From: Whalleya microplaca | Lineage: Eukaryota > Ascomycota > Sordariomycetes > Xylariales > Xylariaceae | Reading direction: 5' to 3' | DNA: 64,000 bases | NCBI GenBank assembly: GCA_022497155.1 | Contig: MU385718.1 | Coordinates: 682,001 to 746,000, forward strand | Shown here: positions 11,944-21,810 of the stretch, in pieces | How positions within the stretch are numbered: the stretch's first letter is position 1 | How the letters are laid out: each line of letters begins with the position of its first letter | The notes under the pieces: model-generated | Told to the model about the DNA's origin: nothing | Database searches by the model: none | What the model saw: the letters and a program-made list of their open reading frames with translations, nothing else | Made by a program: the position numbers and the translations under genes

Positions 11944-12574
11944 CTTGTCGTTGTCGTCGTCGTCGTCGCAAGGGCAATGTGATGTCAGTCGGAATTGCGC
12001 AGGATGCAACAATTGCGCTATATGTCTAGTTCATGAATAAACATGTAGAGGGTCGAGTGGGATGGTTCACGCCATTGGTTGGCGGGCAGGCTGCTGCTGA
12101 GGTCGAAAATGAAGAGATTATATAATTGGTTTGGTGGTCGATTGCTGGGATGGATGGATGGATAACATGAGGCGAAGCAGGACCTCGCCCATCCCACCTT
12201 GGCTGCTTGGCGTCGTGGCTCGAAATGGATTGTGGCAGTGGAGAAGGTGACAGCATCTTTCACTGCATTTCAACGAGGGGCATCTTCCGTTAGGTAAGAT
12301 AGTCGGATCATCTCATTGCTCCGCTATCCCGTATCAGCAATACTTATCTAAGTACCTAGGTACCTATCTATCAGATGCATTACATAAGGTAGACCATCCA
12401 TGGGGATTATTAGGTAATCTTGGTAGAGAGTAAAGTGCCTTTATGTCTTCTTGCCCCACGTCGAATCTTGAAAGCACTGTCGTCTCTGCCACTACCTACC
12501 TACTTTGTACCTAATCTTTCTTACCCTACAAAATACAAAAACGTTTGAGTCTTCGCGCAGCAGATCCCGATACC
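11944..12574. promoter_or_regulatory. Divergent promoter region (GGA / TSR3)
   Basis: These 631 bases lie between two divergent starts. They contain repeated TACCTA/TAGGTA words around 12340-12380. No gene is supported. The region must contain the promoters of both flanking genes. Confidence 0.4.
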
Positions 12575-13804
12575 ATGGTTCGTCACAAGAAAGACAAATT
12601 CTCATCTCGAGGTGGCAAAGGCCATGGAAACACTCGAGCTCGGCCGCGACGAACCGAGAACGACTCCGAGGATGCGCCCGATGCCAGTCCTCCCTTCAAA
12701 GCCGCCTGCTGGGACTTAAACCATTGCGATCCGAAACGATGCTCCGGCAAGAAGCTAATACGCCTCGGTCTCATGCGCGATCTTCACCTCGGCCAACGGC
12801 ACAACGGGGTCATCATTACGCCCAACGGCAAACACACCCTTTCCCCCGCCGACAAAGAGCTCATGGAGCAATATGGCGCAGCCGTCGTCGAGTGCTCTTG
12901 GGCGCGAACAAATGAGGTGCAATGGAACAAAGTCGGTGGTAAATGCGAGCGATTGCTGCCATACTTGGTTGCGGCTAATACCGTCAACTATGGCAAACCT
13001 TTCCGATTAAATTGCGTCGAGGCCTTGGCGGCAGCATTCTACATATGTGGACATGCGGACTGGGCGGAGGAGGTATTACGGCCGTTCAACTACGGAGAAT
13101 CATTCTTGAATATCAACTCCAAGGTGTTGAGGAAATACGCCGCTTGCGCGGATGAAGAGGAGATCAAGAAGACGGAGAGCGAATGGATGGAACGGCTAGA
13201 GAGGGAGCATGCGGAAAGCAGGGAAAATGCTGACGATGATGATCTGTGGAAAGGGGGGAATGTCAACCGCAGAATAGAAGTTGATACTGATAGCGAGGAA
13301 GAGGAGGAGGAGGAGGGCGGAGAGGGAAATGGCAAAGGTAAAAATAGGGATGATGACAGTCTTGATGGGATTTACCTGGGCAGTAAGCCTCCATCTCAGT
13401 GGCCAAAACCCGGAGATAGCACACAAGATCAAGGAGAGGGAGGTCACGACAAAGACCATTTCGATATTTCAGACGACGGCGACGACGATGCAGAGATGGA
13501 GGAGATCCGGCGAAAAGTCCTAGCATCAAAGCCTTTTGCCAATCCAGAAGAAGACGGGGACCGAAAACCAAAACCACAGGCAATACCTCCGCCCCAACCG
13601 CACAGGTTTCAGGTTGATTCCGATGTAGAACCGGATTCCGACAACGGAGATGAGGAGGACGACGATGCTTTCGACAATATCATCGACGCTACTCCTATTA
13701 CCGACAGGGTCGGACTCACCAAGCTTGAGAAGGAGAGGGCTAGAGCAAATGTCACGAGTCGGACATTTACCTCGGGCAGCGCTTCAGCACCAAAAAGATG
13801 GTGA
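12575..13804 (+). CDS. TSR3: 18S rRNA aminocarboxypropyltransferase TSR3
   Basis: Transfers the 3-amino-3-carboxypropyl group from S-adenosylmethionine to a hypermodified pseudouridine of 18S rRNA late in 40S maturation, in the cytoplasm. The single exon codes 409 aa. After a basic leader, the conserved core spans about residues 43-205: WDLNHCDPKRCSGKKL, then VVECSWAR, then LPYLVAANTVNYGKP and LNCVEALAAAFYICG, all hallmark TSR3 blocks. The C-terminal half is acidic, low complexity and probably disordered, as in fungal orthologues. The open frame extends 30 bases upstream without ATG, so the ATG at 12575 (ACC ATG G context) is the start. Confidence 0.95.
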   Translation: MVRHKKDKFSSRGGKGHGNTRARPRRTENDSEDAPDASPPFKAACWDLNHCDPKRCSGKKLIRLGLMRDLHLGQRHNGVIITPNGKHTLSPADKELMEQYGAAVVECSWARTNEVQWNKVGGKCERLLPYLVAANTVNYGKPFRLNCVEALAAAFYICGHADWAEEVLRPFNYGESFLNINSKVLRKYAACADEEEIKKTESEWMERLEREHAESRENADDDDLWKGGNVNRRIEVDTDSEEEEEEEGGEGNGKGKNRDDDSLDGIYLGSKPPSQWPKPGDSTQDQGEGGHDKDHFDISDDGDDDAEMEEIRRKVLASKPFANPEEDGDRKPKPQAIPPPQPHRFQVDSDVEPDSDNGDEEDDDAFDNIIDATPITDRVGLTKLEKERARANVTSRTFTSGSASAPKRW

Positions 13805-14501
13805 GCAGACCGTAACTCGAAAAAAAGTATTTGGTCACATATTTTGACCACTGACTGATCTCTGTACACTGTAAATGTTCTGCCCAAAGTAGCTTCTTAC
13901 GAGATAAGCGTGATTGCACCATGAGATTCGTTCATCTAGTCTAAGCCTACCTTTGTTAGCAAGGGTCCAATCATTATATATGAGACGTAGAAAGTATATA
14001 TGTCGAAATACGGTAAGGACCATGACTCATAGTCCATACATCATGGAGATTGGATCAGGTAAGTACCAAACATATTCCAGTATCTAGGTATATAGCACGT
14101 CCTTTATGGAAGGCGTTTAACAAAGAAATCACTTGACTGGTGCAGTTCCCGCAGCAGCCATAATTTGATTTGCTTGCTACACTCGTCGGCGCAATGTTTG
14201 GCCCTGCTACTTTGGCAACAACCTACCTCCTCCAGAAACAACCTTGGAACCAGATTAAATCCCAAAGCACCACTGGGATCTAGTCTCCATCAACCTTGAC
14301 CTCTATCCTCTTCCTGGATTCCTAGTCGGTCAATCAATACACGGACGGCTATATTGAGGTAAGCAATCACATTTTCATAGTAAAATCCCAGTGGCATCGT
14401 CGACTCCTGCATATGTACTTATCGGGTCCAAACAGATAGTCTACCTATTCCACAGACACGCCAACGCCACTACGCTGCGTTTCAGTGGTAGTCGAGCAAC
14501 A
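13805..14501. other. Intergenic
   Basis: No coding or RNA signal was seen. The CT-rich segment at about 14220-14340 may be the promoter and leader of the F-box gene. Confidence 0.45.
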
Positions 14502-15126
14502 ATGTCATCATTGGCGCAATATGACCAAGAGCAAGCGGCGCTTCGAGACGCGCGAGACGCGCGTCCTTTCGTCAGAGCCCTGATGGTCCCTCAGCGGGTC
14601 AGTATCGCCAACTGCCCGCCAAACCGGGGCTTGAGCTAACAGGTCAAAGATCCTCAACGTACCTACCGATGACCTCGTCGCAGGACTCCTAGGCCTCCCG
14701 GACAATATCCTCCGGTACCTATTCGAGCACCTGGGTCTCGTGGACCGGATCTGCCTCGCCATGACCAGCCGCCGTCTTCTCCGGATCGCCGTCAACATGG
14801 GCGCACCGACGTTCACCGTCAGCCATCACGCAGCCCTCACCTATCCCACGGCGAGAATCCACCACCTTCCCGGAGGCTTCAGAAGATGGCTGCACGAGCG
14901 ACTGCGCCTGACGGACGCGCGCGGCCGACCGGACCCGGCCTGGAAGCTGTGCGACTGGTGCTTCCGCTACCGACCCACCCGCCGGGGCTACTGGGCGGGA
15001 ACGGACATCCGATGGGAGCACGAGGCGTGGGGAATCATGGACGCCTTCAATGCGTCTGTAGAGGAGTGGACACGCAACACCTTCTCCCCCTCCCGGTGTC
15101 CTGAGTGTGCATACTACACGTACTAG
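14502..15126 (+). CDS. Short F-box protein
   Basis: Exons 14502-14597 and 14650-15126 give about 190 aa. The 52-base intron has GTCAGT at the donor and GAGCTAAC as branch site, with AG at 14648-14649. An F-box follows from about residue 40: LLGLPDNILRYLFEHLGLVDRI, then CLAMTSRRLLRIA. F-box proteins bind Skp1 and recruit substrates to SCF ubiquitin ligases. The remainder carries Cys/Trp residues (CDWCFRY and RCPECAYYTY, a possible two-CxxC metal site) and ends soon after. It is short for an F-box protein, with no LRR or WD40 repeats, so its substrate domain is unclear. The ATG was chosen because it joins the F-box frame in phase. Confidence 0.7.
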
Positions 15127-15137
15127 TAGATCACCTA

Positions 15138-15241
15138 GTTAGAGACATCCTGATAGGTAGCATGGGGGGACTGGTAAGGGGACCCTGAAGTTAGAGACGT
15201 CTTGATAGGTAGCATAGGGGGACTGCGAATGGGATACTGAA
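15138..15241. repeat. Two-copy 52-bp tandem duplication
   Basis: Two adjacent 52-base units begin GTTAGAGAC at 15138 and 15190. Most of the differences between them are transitions (A/G or C/T). The pair lies just after the F-box stop codon. Confidence 0.8.
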
Positions 15242-16350
15242 GTTACCCAACTGAGTCTTTGTGTTAAGCTGGTGACGGGATCTTGACCTTGTTGTATGCA
15301 TGCCTTTCTTACTTGCTGTCCTTTCTGTGTTAATGTGCTCACCTAATCCGCCCACCGCTGAACCTGCTCCTCCTCCTGTAGTAGCAGCTTAATTGTATAG
15401 TAGTCGTGCGCCAGCTCCTCGTGATCCTTGATTCGATGCACAAAGCAATGGCATGCGCCGCAAAGCCACGGCGCATTTTACCTATCCTACAACGCGAGAG
15501 TCAATATATGTTACTATCACCAGCACCGCTCAACCGTCTACATCCTCAAGGAAAGTAGGCATCAGCCAAACCACCCAACTGGCCGTACTCAGGAAGCCAC
15601 GGCCTCCAGCTAGCAGCATCCAACCCGTATCATGATAATGCCCCAAACACACCTTCCACGCCATAAGACCAAACCCATCAAGCCATCCAGCCACATCATC
15701 CACACAACCACCCCAACAAACACATCCCCATACCAAAATGCAGAAAAAAAGGCAAACTCACAATCCTCACTTCTCAACCCATTGCCACACCCTCTCCACT
15801 CCTTCCTACGCACGAACCGCGGAATCAAATGGCGATACATAACTCAACACCACCCAACCCATCCCATCCGTATCTCTCACAACCCTCCCTCCACCTCCGC
15901 CTTCCGGCCTAGCGCCAGGGAGTCGAGAGCCGGGAGGCGGAACCCGGTGGTGGAGTTGGTTGGGGGTGGGTTGGCAGTGCGGGGACCTGGGTCCGGTGGC
16001 CGAGGGTCTGGAGGAGGAGAAGGAAAAGAAGGTGGTAAGTGATAAGTGCGATAGAGCCAGACGCCATAGCTGACTTCAATGTTGGTGTTGGGGTTGGTGG
16101 CAGTGTCGTCGTTGGGAGGGGGGGGGTAATGGACAGGGGCTTAGGTGAGGGTGATGATGGGGAGGAGAGTGATGGGGAAGAGGATAATGGTGGTGATGGT
16201 TTCTTAAATTTGGTGCGCCAATTAGGCTTGGGTTTGGACTACCTAGGGCTGGGAGATCTTCTCGATGAGGGCGGTGGAGGGACAGGCTCGGAAGATCTCG
16301 TAGTTCTTCTGTTGGTCCTCTGGTAGCTACATGGTGGGATATTCTATAAA
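15242..16350 (-). other. Possible unresolved proline-rich gene (minus)
   Basis: The minus strand shows coding-like pieces I could not join with confidence. A proline-rich piece includes PPTNSTTGFRLPALDSLALG, and another at about 16260-16321 reads QQKNYEIFRACPSTALIEKI. Stop codons and a nine-C run interrupt them. The opposite strand is low-complexity G-rich. This may be a multi-exon gene, a decayed one, or chance. Confidence 0.25.
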
Positions 16351-17419
16351 TACCTATAACGAATGACGATCTCGTACGAAAAGGTAACGAGTACCTTGAC
16401 GTAGAGGCTGAAAGGACAATCGGGCGGATTATGTGTAAGCACTCGGGTATACTTACTTGCAGGATAGCTACTGTGCATTTATCTTTGATCCAGCTTAAAA
16501 GAATGTCGACGATAGCATCGACGCTACCATTTGACGCTATGCACCTAGCTATCCCAATGCAGTATACAGCTACCCCCGCATTCCCGACTAGTGTATCCTC
16601 AAGCGCTCCAATGGCAGCTCATGGCCGCACGGGTCTGTCCACTTTAGTGGGTGCGGCTAAACTGTACGTACTTGTAACACAAGCTCGCGAAGAACTACAC
16701 TCGGTCTACTTCGCCAACTGATAACTCGCGATGCCGAAAAGGCCCATCGATATAGTTGTAATGACCAAGGAAACAGTAATCGCATCTGACCACTACCGAA
16801 CGCTGCTGTCAACCGAATCAATCGCGCATGAACTAGGTAGCGAAAATATATAGGTAATGAAGACGAAGCTGCATTGTGGCATTCGCACTAGCTAGCATAC
16901 ATATGGCAGATTACTAGTATGGGTATCTAGGCCTCATTGTTTATTGGTATTTTATATACCTTAGTAGGAGTCATTATGCAGATATGGATCATTTGGCGAA
17001 AACCCGTAGTGCTTAATATCACGAAGTAGCCGAATATGGGCGAACGCTTTGGGCGACGATGCATATATGCTCTTGAGATCGTACGGCTCATTGCATGTGT
17101 TCCCGGCGGTACTTGCGGGCTTAAAGCTTTCAAAAGAGAAGCGTGACTAAACCGATGCCAATAATATATTATAATTGTATTGATTATTTATATAATATAA
17201 AAAAAAGAAAAAGAAAAATATATACCGCTCAGCTTCTATAGATTAAGTGATTATAGGGCCTTTAATCGCAAGGCAGCGTGCCATCAAAGGCTGTTGAATG
17301 TGTGGCTGCTTGTTTTGGATTAAGAACCCTATTCCTTGTGCAGCCGGTACTTGCATCTTTGCGAATGGCAGGCACAGATAAAAAAACGCTTGGGAATTTA
17401 ATCAAGACCTCGCCTGATC
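16351..17419. other. Intergenic with weak coding-like minus fragment
   Basis: At about 16452-16620 the minus strand is open and reads AAIGALEDTLVGNAGVAVYC onward before a GTAAGT donor-like site at 16447-16452. I do not recognise it. The remainder, especially 17160-17220, is AT-rich and carries nothing visible. Confidence 0.3.
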
Positions 17420-17717
17420 CGAGGCGTCGCAGACATGTTCAAGTCGCTGATCACCGCCCACGTCTCGAAGTGCTTCAAGCCCGATTAGAGGATATATGCT
17501 CATCTCGTCGAACAAGCTAGCAAGCAGAGATGCAAACGAGTCCTAGGTTATCAGCACCAACCCGTTCGACGTCGTGGGCGCTGGATCTGCAAAACTGAAG
17601 ACGGCTTATATTAATCAAGCTGGCAAAGGTTGGATAGATCAGTCGGACGAGAGGCGCGACCACACCATTATAGCCTCCGGTATTTGCAAAGCAGTCAACT
17701 TGATCTTGAATCATTAG
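17420..17717 (+). pseudogene. Decayed HAD type II (haloacid dehalogenase-like) gene
   Basis: Translation of 17547-17717 gives ISTNPFDVVGAGSAKLKTAY, then NQAGKGWIDQSDE, which matches the C-terminal half of type II 2-haloacid dehalogenases (S/T-N-P-F-D-V-x-G-A, then AGKGWxD). The preceding part, from 17432 in another frame, reads DMFKSLITAHVSKCFKPD, then a TAG stop, then RIYAHLVEQA, again as expected for the family cap/core. A one-base frame shift near 17546 separates the two parts. No N-terminal half with the nucleophile DxYGT motif was found. A truncated, stop-containing, frameshifted copy fits a pseudogene. Confidence 0.6.
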
Positions 17718-17833
17718 GTAATGTATTGGAAATTCATAGATATGCCTATCTCATCATTCATAAAGACGTAAGACCCCCGATAGGGTCACATATACACCAT
17801 GCCCGATGCATTTACAAGACACACCCCTAAGAT

Positions 17834-18924
17834 CTACATAATCCGATTGAAGCTCTCAAAGAGCTTGATGATCTCCTCGGCAAAAAGCTCCGCATCACCA
17901 GGATACCGAGCACTTATGTAGTTATATTGTTCGTCCTCGGCAACAAACCTAGAAGCAGATGGTGAGTAAGAGACATCGCATCTCCACACTCTATAACTTC
18001 GGAAATAGGAGGCAGCGGATCAGTGAATAACTTACGGGCCGGGGTTGAGGTTGCTCTTGAACTGAGCAGGATTTCCAAGGACCTTCGTGATCTATATTTG
18101 GTCAGAACGTCGTACTTTGTCACCCCGTTGCACGGTGTTTTGGTCTTACCGCTTGTTCGGTGCTCTCGCTGCCGTGACCATATGTCTTGTAGTAGTCACC
18201 CATGACCGCTCGCGTGCCCCAATACGCAGCTTGCTCGAACTTCGCGGGCAGCGACGTGGTCACACAGTCGCGAATGACGCTCCGGCCGTGCTGGTCCTTG
18301 GACGCGGCCAAGACCTGGACGCCGTGGCAGATGGCGCCGACGACCTTCCGGCCCGGCTTCCTGGTCTGCGGGAAGTACTCGACCACGAGCTGGTGCACGA
18401 TCGGCGACTCGATGATCTGCCGCACGCCCTTCTCGTGGCCGCCGGGGAAGACGACGAGGTCGAACGGGTCGAGGGAGAAGCCGGGGGCGGACCAGGAGAG
18501 CGGGTGGCGCATCTCCTCACTTAGGGCCATTTTCTTGTACTTGGAGACGACTTCTTTCTTTGCGCCCTGCTAGGTCGTTAGAACCGGTCTTTGGGGGCTT
18601 CTTGTGCCCCCTTCACAAACTGCTAAAACTGCTAGGGCGTACGAGGAGCTTCTGCGTTATCCCCTCTAGCATCTTCTTGTCGCAGCGGGGCGGCTTGCCG
18701 TTCTCCGTGGCGAACTGGATCTCGTAGCCTGCGTTCTTGAAGGTCGTGTAGGGCACGGCAGTTTCTATGTCTTTTGGTCAGCCACACGCTGGGCGCAAGG
18801 ACTACTCGTATGTAGGCTCTGGTGGCCGTCGCGCACCTGTGGGGTCGTGGCCGTAGTCGGCCATCATGAAGAGGACCTTATGCGTCTCGATGGACGTCCC
18901 CGGCGTGATGATCGGGTCTTCCAT
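17834..18924 (-). CDS. DJ-1/PfpI family protein
   Basis: Five exons (minus: 18924-18837, 18764-18643, 18566-18150, 18091-18036, 17948-17834) join in phase to 265 aa. The fold is the class I glutamine amidotransferase-like DJ-1/PfpI family. The N-terminal strand KVLFMMADYG is followed by the F-x-T region, FDLVVFPGGHEKG (about 105-117) and the nucleophile elbow GAICHGVQ with Cys150. A late exon contributes the conserved NPGP, and the C-terminus reads IIKLFESFNRIM. Members act as glyoxalases, deglycases, chaperones or proteases, and the substrate here cannot be predicted. A frame upstream of 18924 contains another in-frame ATG (19015-19017), but the chosen ATG gives the usual family length. All splice sites follow GT/AG. 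Confidence 0.88.
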
Positions 18925-19841
18925 CGTTGCACTTTTCTGTCGATCGGTGTTTACGGGTATCGTACGCAGATATCGGAAATCAAACCAACGCCTCTGAAAA
19001 TCAAACGTATCTTCCAAAGAATGGTACTATGACTCTATGTATGAGAGATGCGGTCGAATTATGCGGTCGAGGTATGGGTTAGTTGACGTAATAGCATGAT
19101 CGTCATCCAAGCCCAAAGCTTCAGTATCTGGGTACGTAGTATTCTGTAGTGTGGAATGTATGGAATGCACGGACCCTGGAGAGGCGCCAGTATGTACCTA
19201 TGAGGTAGCGTGTCGTGCTAAATTTACAGGGGTCTTTACTTGCCTTAATTGCCGAGTAGGCGCCCATTCGTGTCACCCAGTGCTGCCAGTGTCACCACAC
19301 TCTACATACTGCGAGTACATACCTCGGTACGGACGTATAAGCTTATAGTTAGTTTATTAGTTACCTGCCACCAGCGGCGGTGGCCTATGATCATGTCTCG
19401 TTCTCCAACCACTTACACCATATATAATACCCCATTCCAAAACACCAACAGTTCAGCTGATCCCAATCAGAGTCCACAGTCGCCAGAACTTCGCGAATCA
19501 TGGAGAAAGCCATACAGAGCCATACCCATCCGCAGATCACTGCCCATTGGCCGCAAGTGTGACCATGACCGCCAAGTCCAGAGCCATCTCAGCCCTGTAG
19601 CCTGCGCGTGCCGCAATGCCGTTGCGGACCCCATAGGCAGCCCCATGTAGGATGGGCATGAAGCACCATGGTGTGCACTCCTTGCGACACACAAAAGTTG
19701 TCGAGACGGGCAGACCGTGTGAGAGAGAGCGCCCGCGCCTTGCCTAGCCTACTTAGCTGAACGGCACGAAAATAACATCCCGGTATATATAATATATAAA
19801 AGCTGGCCGGCACCCCAGTCTGGTGCCTGCTCTCTTTCCTG
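18925..19841. other. Intergenic between divergent genes
   Basis: Start codons of the DJ-1 gene (-) and the hydrolase-like gene (+) face away from this space. No coding signal was found. A TATA-like run lies at 19784-19800. Confidence 0.45.
19784..19800 (+). promoter_or_regulatory. TATA-like element
   Basis: The run TATATATAATATATAAAA ends about 40 bases before the ATG at 19842. The position and sequence fit a core promoter TATA box with a short leader. Confidence 0.4.
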
Positions 19842-21598
19842 ATGACACTTATCGTATATATCGTTGGCGCGGTCGTTGTTTTGGTAGCAGGCGTTATGGC
19901 GGTGTCTCGAGCCTCCTCCAGCAAGTTAAGTGACCGTTCCCAGCGAACGCAACAGCAGCAGCCCGCCATGGATCGCACCGAGTTCTTCGGCTCGCAGGTC
20001 GGCGACAAGTCGGTCATCAACTACAGCTATACCGACATGCCGTGGAAGTTGTTGATGAAGGATGTGAAATACTTCTTCACCTTCTCGTGGGCCCTGCCCT
20101 GGATTGTGTGGCCCCTCCGACCTTGTGAAGGACACCACTTTGATGAGCTCTCTTTTACGCGGCAGAACTTATGGTGCATGTTTGTTCACTTAATTCTCGT
20201 GATCTATCAGTTGGCCTTTCTAGTACACCTCCCGGTGGCTCTCATCTTGCCTGTCTGGGTAGTGACGCTAAGCACGGTTGCTTTTTTCACGGTAAACTGG
20301 CTTATATGCCGGTCTCTGAATGGAAACACAATCGTATTTGAGTCCAACCCCAAGTATGCGCCGGCGCGAGAAGAGCATGCACATGAGCAGTGGATTTTTC
20401 TGAACGGAGTCGCCGTCGGGTACGTATGACTCGGAAATTTCGTGTAATACATGGTTACTAATGCGAAAATAGGGAGGCTTGGCTGCAGAACAACATCGAT
20501 CGTCTGGCGCTCACATTCAAGCGCCCGATTATCGGCGTTCATAACCGTACAGATGGTATCATTTTTGACGTTATAGAATGCTTGATACAGCGGAACTTCG
20601 GTTACGCGACAGGGGACATTCGCGAAGCATACAAGATCGTCAAGGAGAAGCTCTACAACCCCCAGTACTCGAAAGTGGTCTTCATCCTCCATTCGCAGGG
20701 TGGCATCGAGGGCGGAATGGTACTGGACTGGCTTTTACAGGAGCTACCTCAAGATCTGCTAGCTAAGCTCGAAGTCTACACATTTGGCAACGCATCAAAC
20801 CATTTCAACAACCCTCATAGACATGTCGGCTCGCAGGAAACGGAACAGAAGCATCCCAATATCCAAGTACCTACCAGTGTCACGGAGGTTCCGCTTACTC
20901 ATTCACCAGTTGAGACGAGGAGGTCGTCAGTGTTGGAGAAGCATGTATCAAACGGCCACAGCTTTACATCCAAGATTGATGATCAACCTTTACCGCCTGC
21001 CGTGACGTCTACTGGTTTGGATACAAAACCGGAGAGAGCTTTTACCATGCCGTCATATGATCGTGCACTTGGACATGTCGAACACTACGCGCATACAACC
21101 GACTTTGTCGCGCTATGGGGAGTCCTTCACTTTGTTACCAACGAGGTTGCCTCGCCATTAGTGCCTCGATACATCGGGCGCGTCTTCAAGCGCGTTTCAT
21201 CCCGTGGTGGCCATCAGTTCTGTCAACATTACTTGAACGGAATGTTCCCACTCGCGAAAGACGCCGATGGCAATTTCATTGGCTGTGCGGAAAGCAACGA
21301 GTTCATGAACTGCATCGTTGAAGTTGCGGAGAAGGGCACCGAGAAGGAAGATGTGCGGGAGGGCTTTGAAAATAGCTGGGCCTTGATCGAGCTCAACGGG
21401 CGGCGGGGCAGCACTGTCAACGGCGAAGTCGAAGTACATGGCAGTTTCCATCGTGATAAGGATGAGATCGACGACGGGAAGGTAAGAGTCAAGGACCTGA
21501 GTCGATTGTGGCATTACAGGAATGGGAGGAGTCCGCCCGAAGTTCCCAGGGGGCTGATGGTGGGTGGCAATGGAATAGTATGGGGAGCTACCATGTGA
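19842..21598 (+). CDS. Membrane-anchored alpha/beta-hydrolase-like protein
   Basis: Exons 19842-20419 and 20473-21598 (intron with TACTAATG branch site) give about 567 aa. A hydrophobic N-terminus (IVYIVGAVVVLVAGVMAV) and a long hydrophobic block at about residues 105-160 (LWCMFVHLILVIYQLAFLVH, then VALILPVWVV) suggest two or three membrane segments. The soluble part has IIGVHNRTDGIIFD and a strand-elbow VVFILHSQGGIEGG near residue 275, which resembles a lipase nucleophile elbow with the first Gly of GxSxG replaced by Leu (L-H-S-Q-G). VEHYAHTTDFVALWGVLHF may hold the catalytic Asp/His. Lipid hydrolase activity is inference. A second in-frame ATG at 19969 could give a form lacking the first hydrophobic segment. 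Confidence 0.72.
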
Positions 21599-21810
21599 TT
21601 ATAGATATGCATGAAGCAGCAGCAGCATCAGGTGAGCGAGCATTGCAGCATTAGACTGATTTTGGCTATGTGGCGTCTATTGGATATATCCCAGATTGGT
21701 TAGTTAAGGTAGTCAAATATCAGATTGGTTTTCATGACACAGCTAGCCACATGGCAGAAAGACGGTTCTTGACTAACTTTACGATGCTGTATACCGTGCC
21801 TGCTCAACAA

